Part shown: positions 44,610-53,394 of the stretch, in pieces | Layout: each line of letters opens with the position of its first letter | Numbering within the stretch: the first letter of the stretch is position 1 | DNA from: Bradyrhizobium embrapense | GTDB lineage: Bacteria; Pseudomonadota; Alphaproteobacteria; Rhizobiales; Xanthobacteraceae | Length of the DNA: 64,000 bases | Direction: 5' to 3' | NCBI RefSeq assembly: GCF_001189235.2 | Contig: NZ_LFIP02000008.1 | Span: forward strand, 1-64,000 | Position numbers and translations under genes: made by a program | Notes under the pieces: model-generated | The model's input: only the letters and a program-made list of their open reading frames with translations | Told to the model about the DNA's origin: nothing | The model's database searches: none

Positions 44610-45041
44610 ATGCGATGCATGATCCGCTCCGTCGTATTGGCGCTTGTGGCGATGGTCTTGTTGGTCACGCCATGCTCGGCGCAGGCGACCGGTCATGTCC
44701 AAGTCAAGTTCGTGAAGGCAGCTCTCGTCGTGGGCGGCGGCGGAGGGAGCGGCACGCTCATCTACCGCGGCCGTCACTATCGGTTCATCGTGTCCGGCTT
44801 CAGCCTCGGCGTAAGCGCGGGTGCCTCAGTGACCTGGCTGGAAGGTACTGCCTCAGGCATCAGGGAGGTCAACGATTTCGCCGGCAGCTATACGCTGGTC
44901 GGAGGAGGCGGTGCGTGGGCCGCCGGTGTCGGCGGCGTGAGCATGCGAAATGAACACGGTGTTCTGCTTACGCTCAAAGGGCCGAAAGCAGGACTGGAAT
45001 TTGCGGCAAATCTGGGCGGGCTTACCATCTCGCTCAGATGA
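44610..45041 (+). CDS. Secreted glycine-rich hypothetical protein, paralogue B
   Basis: 143 residues with a signal peptide (VLALVAMVLLVTPCSAQA) and a domain matching paralogue A at 36455: VVGGGGGSGTLIYRGRHY, SGFSLGVSAGAS, GVGGVSMRNEHGVLLTLKGPKAGLEF. AGGAGGAG precedes the ATG, 19 bases after the DUF2950 gene, so it is the third gene of the FixK-box operon. It gives the operon a further envelope protein of unknown function. Confidence 0.78.
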   Translation: MRCMIRSVVLALVAMVLLVTPCSAQATGHVQVKFVKAALVVGGGGGSGTLIYRGRHYRFIVSGFSLGVSAGASVTWLEGTASGIREVNDFAGSYTLVGGGGAWAAGVGGVSMRNEHGVLLTLKGPKAGLEFAANLGGLTISLR

Positions 45042-45303
45042 ACTTCACGGCACATGCAAGACGATTCGGGCGTCACTCCGCGCGGCCTGATCCGATGTGC
45101 GGGTTGAGTTACAATAAGGACGGTGGCGCGGAGCGAGACATCCCCAACGCCGCAATTGATCCCGAACCCGACGCTATCCAACGCGAGTGCGAGACTGTAT
45201 TGAGGTCGCCGGCTGCGGGCGTCGGGGGGCGCCGGCGGCCCGCGATCGACCTCGGCTGCTTGTTACCGGGCGATCGAACTTGCGCAATAACGATGGATTT
45301 GAC

Positions 45304-48300
45304 GTGGCGAAGACCAAGAAGGCCCGCGCGGCTGCTGGCGCGAAGAAGAACAGCAAGGGATCGACGCGTTTCGGGATCTCATCCTCCTCGCCACTCGGCA
45401 TGCTGGGGCTGCATCTTCTCGAGCAGTGGAAGAACTCCGGGCGTGACGGCATCGTCTTCCTTGCGGACAGCGAGAACAGGGCGGAGCGCCTCGGCAGCGT
45501 GCTGCATTCGCTCGATCCTTCGCTCGAGGTGCTGGTGTTTCCGAGGCTGAATACCTTGCCGTTCGACGGGCTGGAGCCGTCGCGCGAGATCGCCGGCCGG
45601 CGGAGCTCGGTGTTGCGGCGTCTTGCGAAGAGCAGGAAGCCGGTCTTCCTGGTGTCGACGGCCGAGGCGATCATGGAGCGGTTGCCGCTGCCCGCCAGCT
45701 GGGGCCGCCTCAGCATCAGCCTGAAGGTCGGTGCGCGCCATTCCGAGCAGGATCTCAAGGATCGTCTGGAAGCTCTGGGATACGATCTCGACGAAGAGGC
45801 GGATTATCCCGGAAGCGTCCTGTTCCACGGCATGACGTTCGAAGTGTTTCCTGCCGGCGCGCTTGGGCCGTTCAGGATCGAGCATTCCAATGGCGTGATC
45901 CGCAGGATCGCGGGGGTGGATCCCAACGAACACGACGTCGTCTTCGATACGGAGGAGCTGCTGATCGATCCGATGTCGGAACGGATCGCATTGGGAGGCA
46001 AGCGGGCCCAGCGGGCGGCGCTGCCGGATTATTGTCAGCGCGCCCGCTGGATCGCTGACGCGGGCGTCGCAGGTCACGCCGACAGCTGGCTGAGCACGAT
46101 CAAGGAGGCGGCCGGCCGCAGAGAGGCGGACCGCGAGTATTTTGCGCCTGCCGACTGGAAGCGGCTGACCAAGCGCATGACTGCGCTGCCTCGCAAGGCG
46201 GCGTTCACTCCGACGCCTGATTTCTCGAAGGTGGCCTCGTCGCGAAAAGCGCTCCGCGCATTCGTCGCCGACACGCAGCGCGCCGGATCGCGGCTGCTGT
46301 TTGTTGCGGCGGTGGAGGACGACCTGCGCGCGATGGAGCGCATGAGCGGGATCAAGGCGGAGCGCCTCGCAGATTGGAGCGAGGCGGCGAAGGGGTGGAG
46401 CGGCGAAGCGGCATTGCTGGCTGACTTCGACACCGGCTTCGTCGGTTCTGGCCGCAAGCCGCTTGTCGTCGTGACGGCGACCGACGTGCTCGGCAGCCGC
46501 GCGCATCATCCGCAGCCGATGGCCAGAGCCTGGAGTGCGGCTTTCGATCATCCCGACGTGCCGGACCGCGGCGCGGTCGTCGTTCATCTGCAGCGCGGGC
46601 TGGCCGTGCTCGATGGTTTGCAAACCTACGACCTGGGGAAGGAATCATCGCGCGAGATGATCCGCCTGGCATTCGCCGGCGATGACGCCGTGCTCGTTCC
46701 GCCCGCCGACCTTGCGCTGATCTGGCCGTATGCGGCCGAGCGCGGCAGACTGACACTGGACAAAGCGGACGGAAGCACGTGGTGGGCGCGACGCACCAAA
46801 GCGGAGCAGGAGATTCAGCTTGCCGCCAAGGCGCTTGCCAAACACATCGCGCAGCGCCGCCGCCGGCGCGCGCCCAAGCTGGTCGCTCCCGGTCCCGCAT
46901 ACGAGCGGTTCGTCGCGCGCTTTCCGTATTTCACGACAGTCGACCAGGCAAAGGCAATCCGGGACGTGCTGGATGATCTTGCATCGGGTCATCCGATGGA
47001 CCGGGTGGTCTGCGGCGATGTCGGGTTTGGCAAGACCGAGGTTGCGTTGCGCGCGGCGGCGGCGGTTGCCCTGTCAGGCAAGCAGGTTGCCGTCGTCGTG
47101 CCGACGACCGTTCTGGCAAGACAGCACGTCGCAACGTTCCGCAAACGGTTCGCGCCGCTCGGCATCGACGTCGGCAGCTTGTCACGCGCAACGTCGGCTG
47201 CGGAGATGAAGCAGACGAAGCAAGCTCTGCGAAGCGGAAAGATGAAGGTTGTGGTCGGCACCCAGGCGATCGCCGCGAAGGACGTCAAATTCGCCAGGCT
47301 GAGCCTCGTCATTGTCGACGAAGAGCAACACTTCGGGGCGGCGGAGAAGGCCAAGCTTTCGGGCCTGGCGAAGAGCGTCCATACGCTCTGGATGAGTGCT
47401 ACGCCGATCCCGCGCACGCTTGCGGCAGGTCTCGCCGGATTCAGGGACCTCAGCGTGATCGCATCCCCGCCGGTGCATCGGCTTCCGGTCGTGACCAAGA
47501 TTGCGCCGCTTTCGGATGCCGCTATTGCCGCCGCCCTGCTGCGCGAGCAGCGACGTCACGGACAGAGTTTCCTGATCTGTCCGCGCATCCAGGACCTAGA
47601 TCCGCTACTGGCGCGCGTGCAGGCGATGGCCCCGGAGCTGCGCATCGTTTGCCTGCATGGCAGGCTGCCGGCCGACGAGCTTGACGACCGAATGATGAGC
47701 TTCGTCGAAGGCGAGGCCGACGTGTTGCTGGCGACCAACATCGTGGAAAGCGGTCTCGACATTCCCCGGGCGAACACCATCGTGGTCTGTTGGCCGGAGA
47801 AGTTTGGTCTGGCGCAGCTCCACCAACTCAGGGGGCGGGTGGGACGCGGCGGCACGCGCGCCTTCGCGTACATGCTGACGGAAACGAATTCGGAGCAATC
47901 GGGCAAGCGGTTAGCCGTTCTCGAGGAGTTCAGCAAACCAGGCGCCGGTTTCGCGATCAGCGAGCGCGATCTGGACCTCAGAGGTGCGGGGGATCTGCTT
48001 TCCGAGCGGCAATCCGGCCACGTGCAGGTATTCGGGCCGGTGCTCTACAGCCACCTTCTGAAACAGGCTTCGGAGAAAACCAACGACAGGGCTGCGGATC
48101 TTTGGGTGCCCGATCTCAACCTTCCACTCGCGGATCTGCTGCCGAGAAGTTACGTGCAATCGGAATCAATGCGCCTCGAAATCTATGGCCGCGTCGCGCG
48201 GTGCCGGAGCGAAGACGATCTGGAAGATCTGGAGGAAGAGACCTCTCGCCGTTTCGGCAAGCTGCCGTCGGCCGGGAGGGATTTCTTCACGGCGGCAAGG

Positions 48301-48504
48301 CTCAGGATTGATTGCAAGCGGCGAGGTATCGTGAGGCTCGACGTCGGGCCGGAGGCCGTCGCAGCGACATTCCTCCCGGGGCGGCTGCCGAAATCCAGAG
48401 CACGATCATTACAACGCGACGGCGATCGCGTTTTTTACTCAGGCAAGACCAACGAACCGCCGTTCGAGCGGATCGACGAGCTGCTCGATATATTGGACGA
48501 GTGA
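45304..48504 (+). CDS. Mfd-like transcription-repair coupling factor paralogue (superfamily 2 helicase)
   Basis: About 1,066 residues from GTG 45304 (TTG 45280 is an alternative). The N-terminal third is UvrB-like (VFPRLNTLPFDGLEPS, VLFHGMTFEVFPAG). A weakly conserved RNA-polymerase-interaction segment follows (RGAVVVHLQRGLAVLDGLQ, near 420). The RecG/Mfd helicase has Walker A GDVGFGKTE, DEEQHFG where canonical Mfd has DEEQRFG, MSATPIPRTL, VESGLDIPRAN and QLRGRVGRGGTRAFAYM. The C-terminal TRCF domain is recognisable. Length is slightly below the usual 1,150. The divergent interaction segment and Lys/Ala-rich start suggest a second, specialised paralogue rather than the main mfd. Confidence 0.85.
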   Translation: MAKTKKARAAAGAKKNSKGSTRFGISSSSPLGMLGLHLLEQWKNSGRDGIVFLADSENRAERLGSVLHSLDPSLEVLVFPRLNTLPFDGLEPSREIAGRRSSVLRRLAKSRKPVFLVSTAEAIMERLPLPASWGRLSISLKVGARHSEQDLKDRLEALGYDLDEEADYPGSVLFHGMTFEVFPAGALGPFRIEHSNGVIRRIAGVDPNEHDVVFDTEELLIDPMSERIALGGKRAQRAALPDYCQRARWIADAGVAGHADSWLSTIKEAAGRREADREYFAPADWKRLTKRMTALPRKAAFTPTPDFSKVASSRKALRAFVADTQRAGSRLLFVAAVEDDLRAMERMSGIKAERLADWSEAAKGWSGEAALLADFDTGFVGSGRKPLVVVTATDVLGSRAHHPQPMARAWSAAFDHPDVPDRGAVVVHLQRGLAVLDGLQTYDLGKESSREMIRLAFAGDDAVLVPPADLALIWPYAAERGRLTLDKADGSTWWARRTKAEQEIQLAAKALAKHIAQRRRRRAPKLVAPGPAYERFVARFPYFTTVDQAKAIRDVLDDLASGHPMDRVVCGDVGFGKTEVALRAAAAVALSGKQVAVVVPTTVLARQHVATFRKRFAPLGIDVGSLSRATSAAEMKQTKQALRSGKMKVVVGTQAIAAKDVKFARLSLVIVDEEQHFGAAEKAKLSGLAKSVHTLWMSATPIPRTLAAGLAGFRDLSVIASPPVHRLPVVTKIAPLSDAAIAAALLREQRRHGQSFLICPRIQDLDPLLARVQAMAPELRIVCLHGRLPADELDDRMMSFVEGEADVLLATNIVESGLDIPRANTIVVCWPEKFGLAQLHQLRGRVGRGGTRAFAYMLTETNSEQSGKRLAVLEEFSKPGAGFAISERDLDLRGAGDLLSERQSGHVQVFGPVLYSHLLKQASEKTNDRAADLWVPDLNLPLADLLPRSYVQSESMRLEIYGRVARCRSEDDLEDLEEETSRRFGKLPSAGRDFFTAARLRIDCKRRGIVRLDVGPEAVAATFLPGRLPKSRARSLQRDGDRVFYSGKTNEPPFERIDELLDILDE

Positions 48505-49288
48505 GTACGACGTTACTCCTGGCCGAGCCTTCATCGTCGGTATTCCCTGACGCGAACGATCACGTCGCCGCTTCGCGGCTCGTGCTCTCTCTTTTCAGCG
48601 ACGGACTTCATCGCGCGGCGGCTGCAGAGAACAAATCGACTGATTCCGTCCGCTGACATCGCCGTGACATGTAGCGCCGGTAGTGCAGGTGCGAGGCGGT
48701 CCGTCCGCCGTCTTCCAGCCTGCTCCGAGCAATCGGAATGCCCCCTTCCAGGTATGAGTCGACGGTATCTGGAGCGGGCTATGTCGTTCAGATACCGGCA
48801 TTTTTGAGCTCAAATATTGTGCACGGAGCCGGAATCAGCGGCGCCGGAGCGGGCTTCGATTTTCGCTTTCTCAGTAGGAGTACGCGTTTTGCACATCGTT
48901 CCGCCCGGTGTTGCCCAAACTTGTGCCCGCTAGCGGTATCTCAAATATTTACGTTGTATTTCAATGACTTGACGAAATACCGCAGTTCAAATGCCCGTGA
49001 TATTTGTGCAACATTTGCCCGAAAACAGCCGTAACTTACCTCAACGCGAGCGGTCTTTTGTTGCGTGATCGGGGGCCTTCTGTCTCATATGGAACTGCGA
49101 CGGAGGGGGGCATCCCAAGGTCGTCCCGTTCTAGGTGGTTCGCTTAAGTCCCTCGCGTTCATGCGGGTGTGTCCGAAGGCGCGAAGCGACTGAGCGGGGA
49201 TTTAAGGGACAAAGGGAACCAACCTGAGGGTGTTGCTACCCGGCGGAACCGGAACCTTCCCTGAGATAGAGCAACTTGGAGGTTTAAC
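48505..49288. other. Long leader region upstream of the porin
   Basis: 784 bases without a supportable gene; the short frames present have no recognisable protein features. The right end is the porin leader, with GGAGG just before the porin ATG. AT-rich patches near 48950-49010 could hold a promoter, but no clear -35/-10 pair is asserted. Confidence 0.5.
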
Positions 49289-50839
49289 ATGAAGATGGTT
49301 AAGAGCCTTATCCTCGGCTCGGCGGCGGCTCTCGTCGCGGTCGGCGGAGCTCAGGCGGCCGATCTTCCCGTCAAGGCCAAAGCGGTCGAGTACGTGAAGG
49401 TTTGCTCCCTGTATGGTCCCGGTTTCTATTACATCCCGGGCACCGATACCTGTATCAAGCTGGGCGGCTACCTGCGCGTCGACGTCCTGGCGAACACCAA
49501 CTCGGACCACACCGGCAACACCTCGGGTGCCGCCGGCGCACAGAACCGGTTCACCAACGGCTACACCTGGCGCTCTCGTGAAGACCTGAACATCGATACG
49601 CGCACCGCGACCGAGTACGGCGTCGTCCGCACCTTCTTCGATGCGACGTTCTCGTGGACGACGGACACCTACGCTGGTCTGGGCAACGGCGCGACCGTTT
49701 ACTCGCCGATCGGTACGGTTGGTGCGCCGAACAACGCTGGTTCGGGCAACGTGGCCGCCGGTACCGTCGGCGTCTACTACGCCTTCATCCAGTTCGCCGG
49801 CTTCACCATGGGTAAGGCGGTCTCGCAGTTCTCGGCTCCGTGGGCCAACTATCCGGGCAACAACTTCGACGGTCTCGTCGGCGGCGGCGGTACGATCACT
49901 GGTGTGAACCAGTTCACCTACACCGCTCAGTTCGGCAACGGCGTGTCGCTGTCTCTGTCGGCTCAGGATCAGACGGCCTACTACCAGGCTGGCGTGAACA
50001 ACATCCTCGCGGGTGGCGCTTACGGCACCAGCGACTACGCCGGCACGATTTCGCCGGACCTCGTCGCGATGCTGCGCGTCGACCAGGCTTGGGGTCTGTT
50101 CCAGGCGTCGTTCGCGGCGCATGACAACCACGCGGCCTACTACGGCGGCACTGAGTTGACCGGTCATCCGGACGACAAGTGGGGCTGGGCTGGTCAGTTG
50201 GCCTTGTCGATCAAGAACATCCCGACCGGACCTGGCGACACCATCAACTTGCAGGGCGTCTACACCAACGGTGCGACGCGCTACAACATTCAGGACCTCG
50301 CTGGTTCGGCTGGTGCCAACACCATTTATGGTGGAACCAATCTGCCGGGCGTGTACCAGAGCGTTGGTCTCGGTATTGCTCCTGACAGCGTGTTCGGTGC
50401 CATCGGCGGCGTGAACACCGGGCAGCAGCTGGTCACGACCTGGGGTTTCCGCGGTGCATACGTGCACAACTGGAACCCCTACTGGAACACCTCGATCTAC
50501 GGTGCTTATGCCGGCATCACCTACAACGATACGGCTAAGACCCTGCTCTGCGGCGTCGGTGGCGTGGGCGGCTCGGTCCGTACCACCCTCAATGCTCTGG
50601 GCGGCGCGATCACCACCTGCAACCCCGACTACAACATCGCGCAGATTGGTACCCAGACCCAGTGGACCCCGGTCAAGAACCTGACTTTCACGGCAGACCT
50701 GACCTACACCCACCTGGATCAGAAGTACGCTGGTACGGTCTCGGCGCCCAGCGCCACGATCGGCAAGCCTGCTGCTCTTTACGAGCTGAAGGACCAGAAT
50801 ACGGTTACCCTGCTGCTCCGCGCTCAGCGCAACTGGTAA
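49289..50839 (+). CDS. Bradyrhizobium-type major outer-membrane porin
   Basis: 516 residues. Signal peptide (GSAAALVAVGGAQA-ADLPVKAK), then VEYVKVCSLYGPGFYYIPGTDTC, the conserved start of rhizobial porins, with paired cysteines. Alternating aromatic beta-strand patterns run throughout, and the last residues AQRNW end in an aromatic, as needed for outer-membrane insertion. Codon use is strongly biased to C/G-ending optimal codons, fitting high expression. GGAGG lies upstream and a strong terminator downstream. It forms general diffusion pores. Confidence 0.95.
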   Translation: MKMVKSLILGSAAALVAVGGAQAADLPVKAKAVEYVKVCSLYGPGFYYIPGTDTCIKLGGYLRVDVLANTNSDHTGNTSGAAGAQNRFTNGYTWRSREDLNIDTRTATEYGVVRTFFDATFSWTTDTYAGLGNGATVYSPIGTVGAPNNAGSGNVAAGTVGVYYAFIQFAGFTMGKAVSQFSAPWANYPGNNFDGLVGGGGTITGVNQFTYTAQFGNGVSLSLSAQDQTAYYQAGVNNILAGGAYGTSDYAGTISPDLVAMLRVDQAWGLFQASFAAHDNHAAYYGGTELTGHPDDKWGWAGQLALSIKNIPTGPGDTINLQGVYTNGATRYNIQDLAGSAGANTIYGGTNLPGVYQSVGLGIAPDSVFGAIGGVNTGQQLVTTWGFRGAYVHNWNPYWNTSIYGAYAGITYNDTAKTLLCGVGGVGGSVRTTLNALGGAITTCNPDYNIAQIGTQTQWTPVKNLTFTADLTYTHLDQKYAGTVSAPSATIGKPAALYELKDQNTVTLLLRAQRNW

Positions 50840-50870
50840 TACCGGTTGATCTGACTGCAAGCTAACAGAG

Positions 50871-50896
50871 CCCCCGGTGGAAACGCCGGGGGTTTT
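50871..50896 (+). terminator. Rho-independent terminator of the porin
   Basis: CCCCCGG and CCGGGGG form a seven-base GC stem around an eight-base loop, followed by TTTT. The element begins ctaacagagcccccgg, the same as the terminator at 53341. Confidence 0.88.
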
Positions 50897-50997
50897 GCTT
50901 TACCCGGTGGGGACTGCTCACTAGCCATTTTTCTTTCGCGCGACGTCATAATTGGGTCATTGACGCAGACCAATCCACGGCGGACGTTTGTCCTGCC

Positions 50998-51210
50998 ATG
51001 ACGGTAGCCCAACAAATAGTTCGTATAATCCGCGAGCAGCCAGGTCTCACAGAGCGCCAACTTGCTGAGCGCATCTTCGGGGAGGGAGCCTCCATACAGC
51101 GCGTCAATCCAACGTGCCGAAAGTTAGTGGCGATGGGTTGGCTGCAACGGCATGGCCGAGGATGGGCGGCGGATCCGTTCACCTATCATCCTGCGAAACC
51201 TAACCTCTGA
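50998..51210 (+). CDS. Small winged-helix-like hypothetical protein
   Basis: 70 residues: IVRIIREQPGLTERQLAERIFG followed by ASIQRVNPTCRKLVAMGWLQR, the pattern of a short winged helix-turn-helix. It could bind DNA or be a truncated regulator. There is no strong ribosome-binding site and no partner gene. Confidence 0.55.
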   Translation: MTVAQQIVRIIREQPGLTERQLAERIFGEGASIQRVNPTCRKLVAMGWLQRHGRGWAADPFTYHPAKPNL

Positions 51211-51571
51211 GCCGAGAGAGTTCGGCTGATCCGTTTATCGCGATGAAGGGCTATCGCAAGGATTCGAAATTGCCCATAGGGAGGCGTCGATAGGGCGAGT
51301 TACAAATTGATCTAACGCTCGTTAAACGAACGCTCCAGCATAACGAGATTCTATGACGTTGAAGCTTGCTCTCCCCCCGGAATTCCATAAACCGACAAAG
51401 AACTTTTAAGCCCATAGTTGTTCCGCTGGTGTGTGTCAGAGCCAACAAAAGGCCCTGTCCTCCAGCACTTCTTAGTCTGCTAGCGACCGTAGACGTTCAC
51501 GCTTGTTCGCGAAAACGCGCTTGAATGGCTGCGACGCGTTGATGTCGTCCATCAGGAGATCGGAGCGCCCA
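51211..51571. other. Intergenic region, nothing recognised
   Basis: About 360 bases, less GC-rich than the neighbours, without a convincing open frame or hairpin. The last 15 bases contain the GGAG in front of the 51572 gene. Confidence 0.5.
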
Positions 51572-52282
51572 ATGTCCACCACCAACAAGCTGACGCTCAA
51601 TTTCCGCTGCCCGGCGGAGCTTGAGGGGCTGATACCGCGGCCCATTCCGGCAGCGCAGGGCATTCCCGACTGGCTCAAGGCCATGCCTGCGACGGCCTTC
51701 TCTTCGATCAACCTGCACGACGAGGACACCATCAAGCGCTGCCCGCCATTCGTGGACGCGATGACCTGCGGGTTCCTGCTGCCGCTGGTCTGCGATCTCA
51801 AGGTCGAGGATGGCGAAATCACCTGGGACCACGACCTCCCGCCGGGAGGCACACCCGAATTTCCGCGTTCGCCGATCGGATTTCACGATCCGGGTCAGGT
51901 CAGCGGCACACCATTGTTCGAAGCGGGCCGCTTCTTTCTGAAATTCCACAATCTGTGGACCGTCGAGGCGCCTGAAGGCTACGCGATCTACTTCACGCAT
52001 CCCGTCAACCGCTTCGACCTGCCGTTCACCACACTCAGCGGCCTGGTCAATTCCGACCTCTATACCGACAATTGGGTGCACTTCCCGGCATACTGGCACG
52101 ACCGGAATTTCCGAGGTGTCCTCCCGAAGGGGACCCCCATCGCGCAATGCATTCCGGTCAAACGAGACGACTGGATCGCAGAGACATCTTCCTTCACCGC
52201 GGAACAAGCCAAGCGCGTCGGTGAATTCCGGAGTGAGCTCAAGCGCCAGCCCAACCTCTACCGCAGAAAATTCAGGGCCTGA
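51572..52282 (+). CDS. Conserved-looking cytoplasmic hypothetical protein
   Basis: 236 residues without signal peptide or membrane helix. Notable segments: FRCPAELEGLIPRPIPAAQG, IPDWLKAMP, KRCPPFVDAMTCGFLLPL, VHFPAYWHD and a basic C-terminus (LKRQPNLYRRKF). The start of the fold, a Pro-rich CP...IPRP...WLK pattern, recalls uncharacterised families found near tetratricopeptide genes, but no function can be assigned. It converges with the TPR gene. Confidence 0.75.
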   Translation: MSTTNKLTLNFRCPAELEGLIPRPIPAAQGIPDWLKAMPATAFSSINLHDEDTIKRCPPFVDAMTCGFLLPLVCDLKVEDGEITWDHDLPPGGTPEFPRSPIGFHDPGQVSGTPLFEAGRFFLKFHNLWTVEAPEGYAIYFTHPVNRFDLPFTTLSGLVNSDLYTDNWVHFPAYWHDRNFRGVLPKGTPIAQCIPVKRDDWIAETSSFTAEQAKRVGEFRSELKRQPNLYRRKFRA

Positions 52283-52309
52283 GGCGCGACGAGATTTCGT
52301 TCAATCCGC

Positions 52310-53236
52310 TCAGCCTGCTTCCCCGCCGAGGAATTTCGCAGCGTCGCTCTGCGCGAAGAAGAAGCGGCCACGCGATCCCGCGGCCATGACGAACGCCGCG
52401 CGTCCCAGAAGCTGGGGCTGACCACGAATGACGGAACGCAGCTCCGCTTCGGCAGCGTCCCGCTCACCCTGCTCGAATAGCGATGTGGCAAGGTAGGCGC
52501 GGGTCGAGCGATCATCGGGGTACTGGGCAAGCACGCGACGGAACGCATCGGCGGCCGCGGTGTAGTCGCCGTGCAGGATCAGGACCCGCCCGAGTTGGTT
52601 GAGAACGTCGGGGCGTCCCGGCGCAGCATCGCGCGCGGCGGTCAGGACACGCGCAGCCCGCGCGAAGTCATTGGTATCATGCAGCAGCCGCCCGAGATCA
52701 AGCTTCAGATCGACGCTGTCAGGGGCCAGCGCGAGGCCGGCCTCGACCGTGCTGATCGCCTCGTCGTATTGACCGGCCTTGGCAAGCTGCCCGGCGAGTT
52801 CCTGAAATGAAGGGAGATATGGCGGGCGGCGTGCAACCGTGCGCCGAAGCTGTGCCAAGCCGTCCGTGGCCCGCCCCGCACCGCACAACAATGCGCCAAG
52901 CAACGTCTCGACCTCGCCATCGTCGCCGCGGCGCGCAACCCGCTCGAGCGGCGCAATCGCCTCGGCTTCCCGCTTCTGTCCCCTCAAAGCATGGGCGAGC
53001 AGAAGCGCCGCGTTCCTGTCTGTGCGGCTGGATTTCAGGATATTGACTGCAATCTGCTCCGCCTGAGCGAATTGCTGCGTTCGTAACGCCATTGCGCCTT
53101 GTTGCAGCGCTTGAGCGAGGAAATTGTTTTGCCTGCCACTCACGGGAAGCTTCCGGAGAATGCGAGAGAGAATGTCATTCGGACTTAGCCTGCGCCCCTC
53201 TGCGCGTCCATCAACAGTCTCGTGAAAGCACGACAT
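52310..53236 (-). CDS. Tetratricopeptide-repeat protein
   Basis: 308 residues, all helical. About six TPR units from residue 40 to 285, for example RTQQFAQAEQIAVNILKSS, LAKAGQYDEAISTVEAGLAL, LHDTNDFARAARVLTAARDA and LILHGDYTAAADAFRRVLAQ. There is no signal peptide or enzymatic domain, so it is probably a scaffold. It starts beside the porin 3' remnant, whose sequence lies just upstream. Confidence 0.85.
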   Translation of the reverse strand: MSCFHETVDGRAEGRRLSPNDILSRILRKLPVSGRQNNFLAQALQQGAMALRTQQFAQAEQIAVNILKSSRTDRNAALLLAHALRGQKREAEAIAPLERVARRGDDGEVETLLGALLCGAGRATDGLAQLRRTVARRPPYLPSFQELAGQLAKAGQYDEAISTVEAGLALAPDSVDLKLDLGRLLHDTNDFARAARVLTAARDAAPGRPDVLNQLGRVLILHGDYTAAADAFRRVLAQYPDDRSTRAYLATSLFEQGERDAAEAELRSVIRGQPQLLGRAAFVMAAGSRGRFFFAQSDAAKFLGGEAG

Positions 53237-53262
53237 GATGACAACCGGAGCAATCCGCTTGC

Positions 53263-53325
53263 CAGAACACCCTGACCATGATGCTCAAAGTCCAGCGCAA
53301 CTGGTGGATCCCGGTCGACCACTGA
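53263..53325 (+). pseudogene. 3' remnant of a second porin gene
   Basis: Twenty codons read QNTLTMMLKVQRNW then WIPVDH and TGA, matching the end of the intact porin (QNTVTLLLRAQRNW). They are followed by the same ctaacagagcccccgg terminator start. Upstream is unrelated non-porin sequence, so all but the C-terminus is gone. Confidence 0.8.
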
Positions 53326-53340
53326 GATGATCTAACAGAG

Positions 53341-53369
53341 CCCCCGGCGCTAAAACGCCGGGGGTTTTT
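53341..53369 (+). terminator. Rho-independent terminator left by the lost porin
   Basis: CCCCCGGCG and CGCCGGGGG form a nine-base stem around CTAAAA, followed by TTTTT. It may still insulate the LLM oxidoreductase gene, whose stop is 26 bases away. Confidence 0.9.
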
Positions 53370-53394
53370 GCCTTCAAGAGCTGGCTCTCGTCGA

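Noticed and set aside
49202..50860. 552-codon minus-strand frame across the porin
   Set aside because: Complete overlap with a strongly supported porin; the open frame is a by-product of its codon bias.
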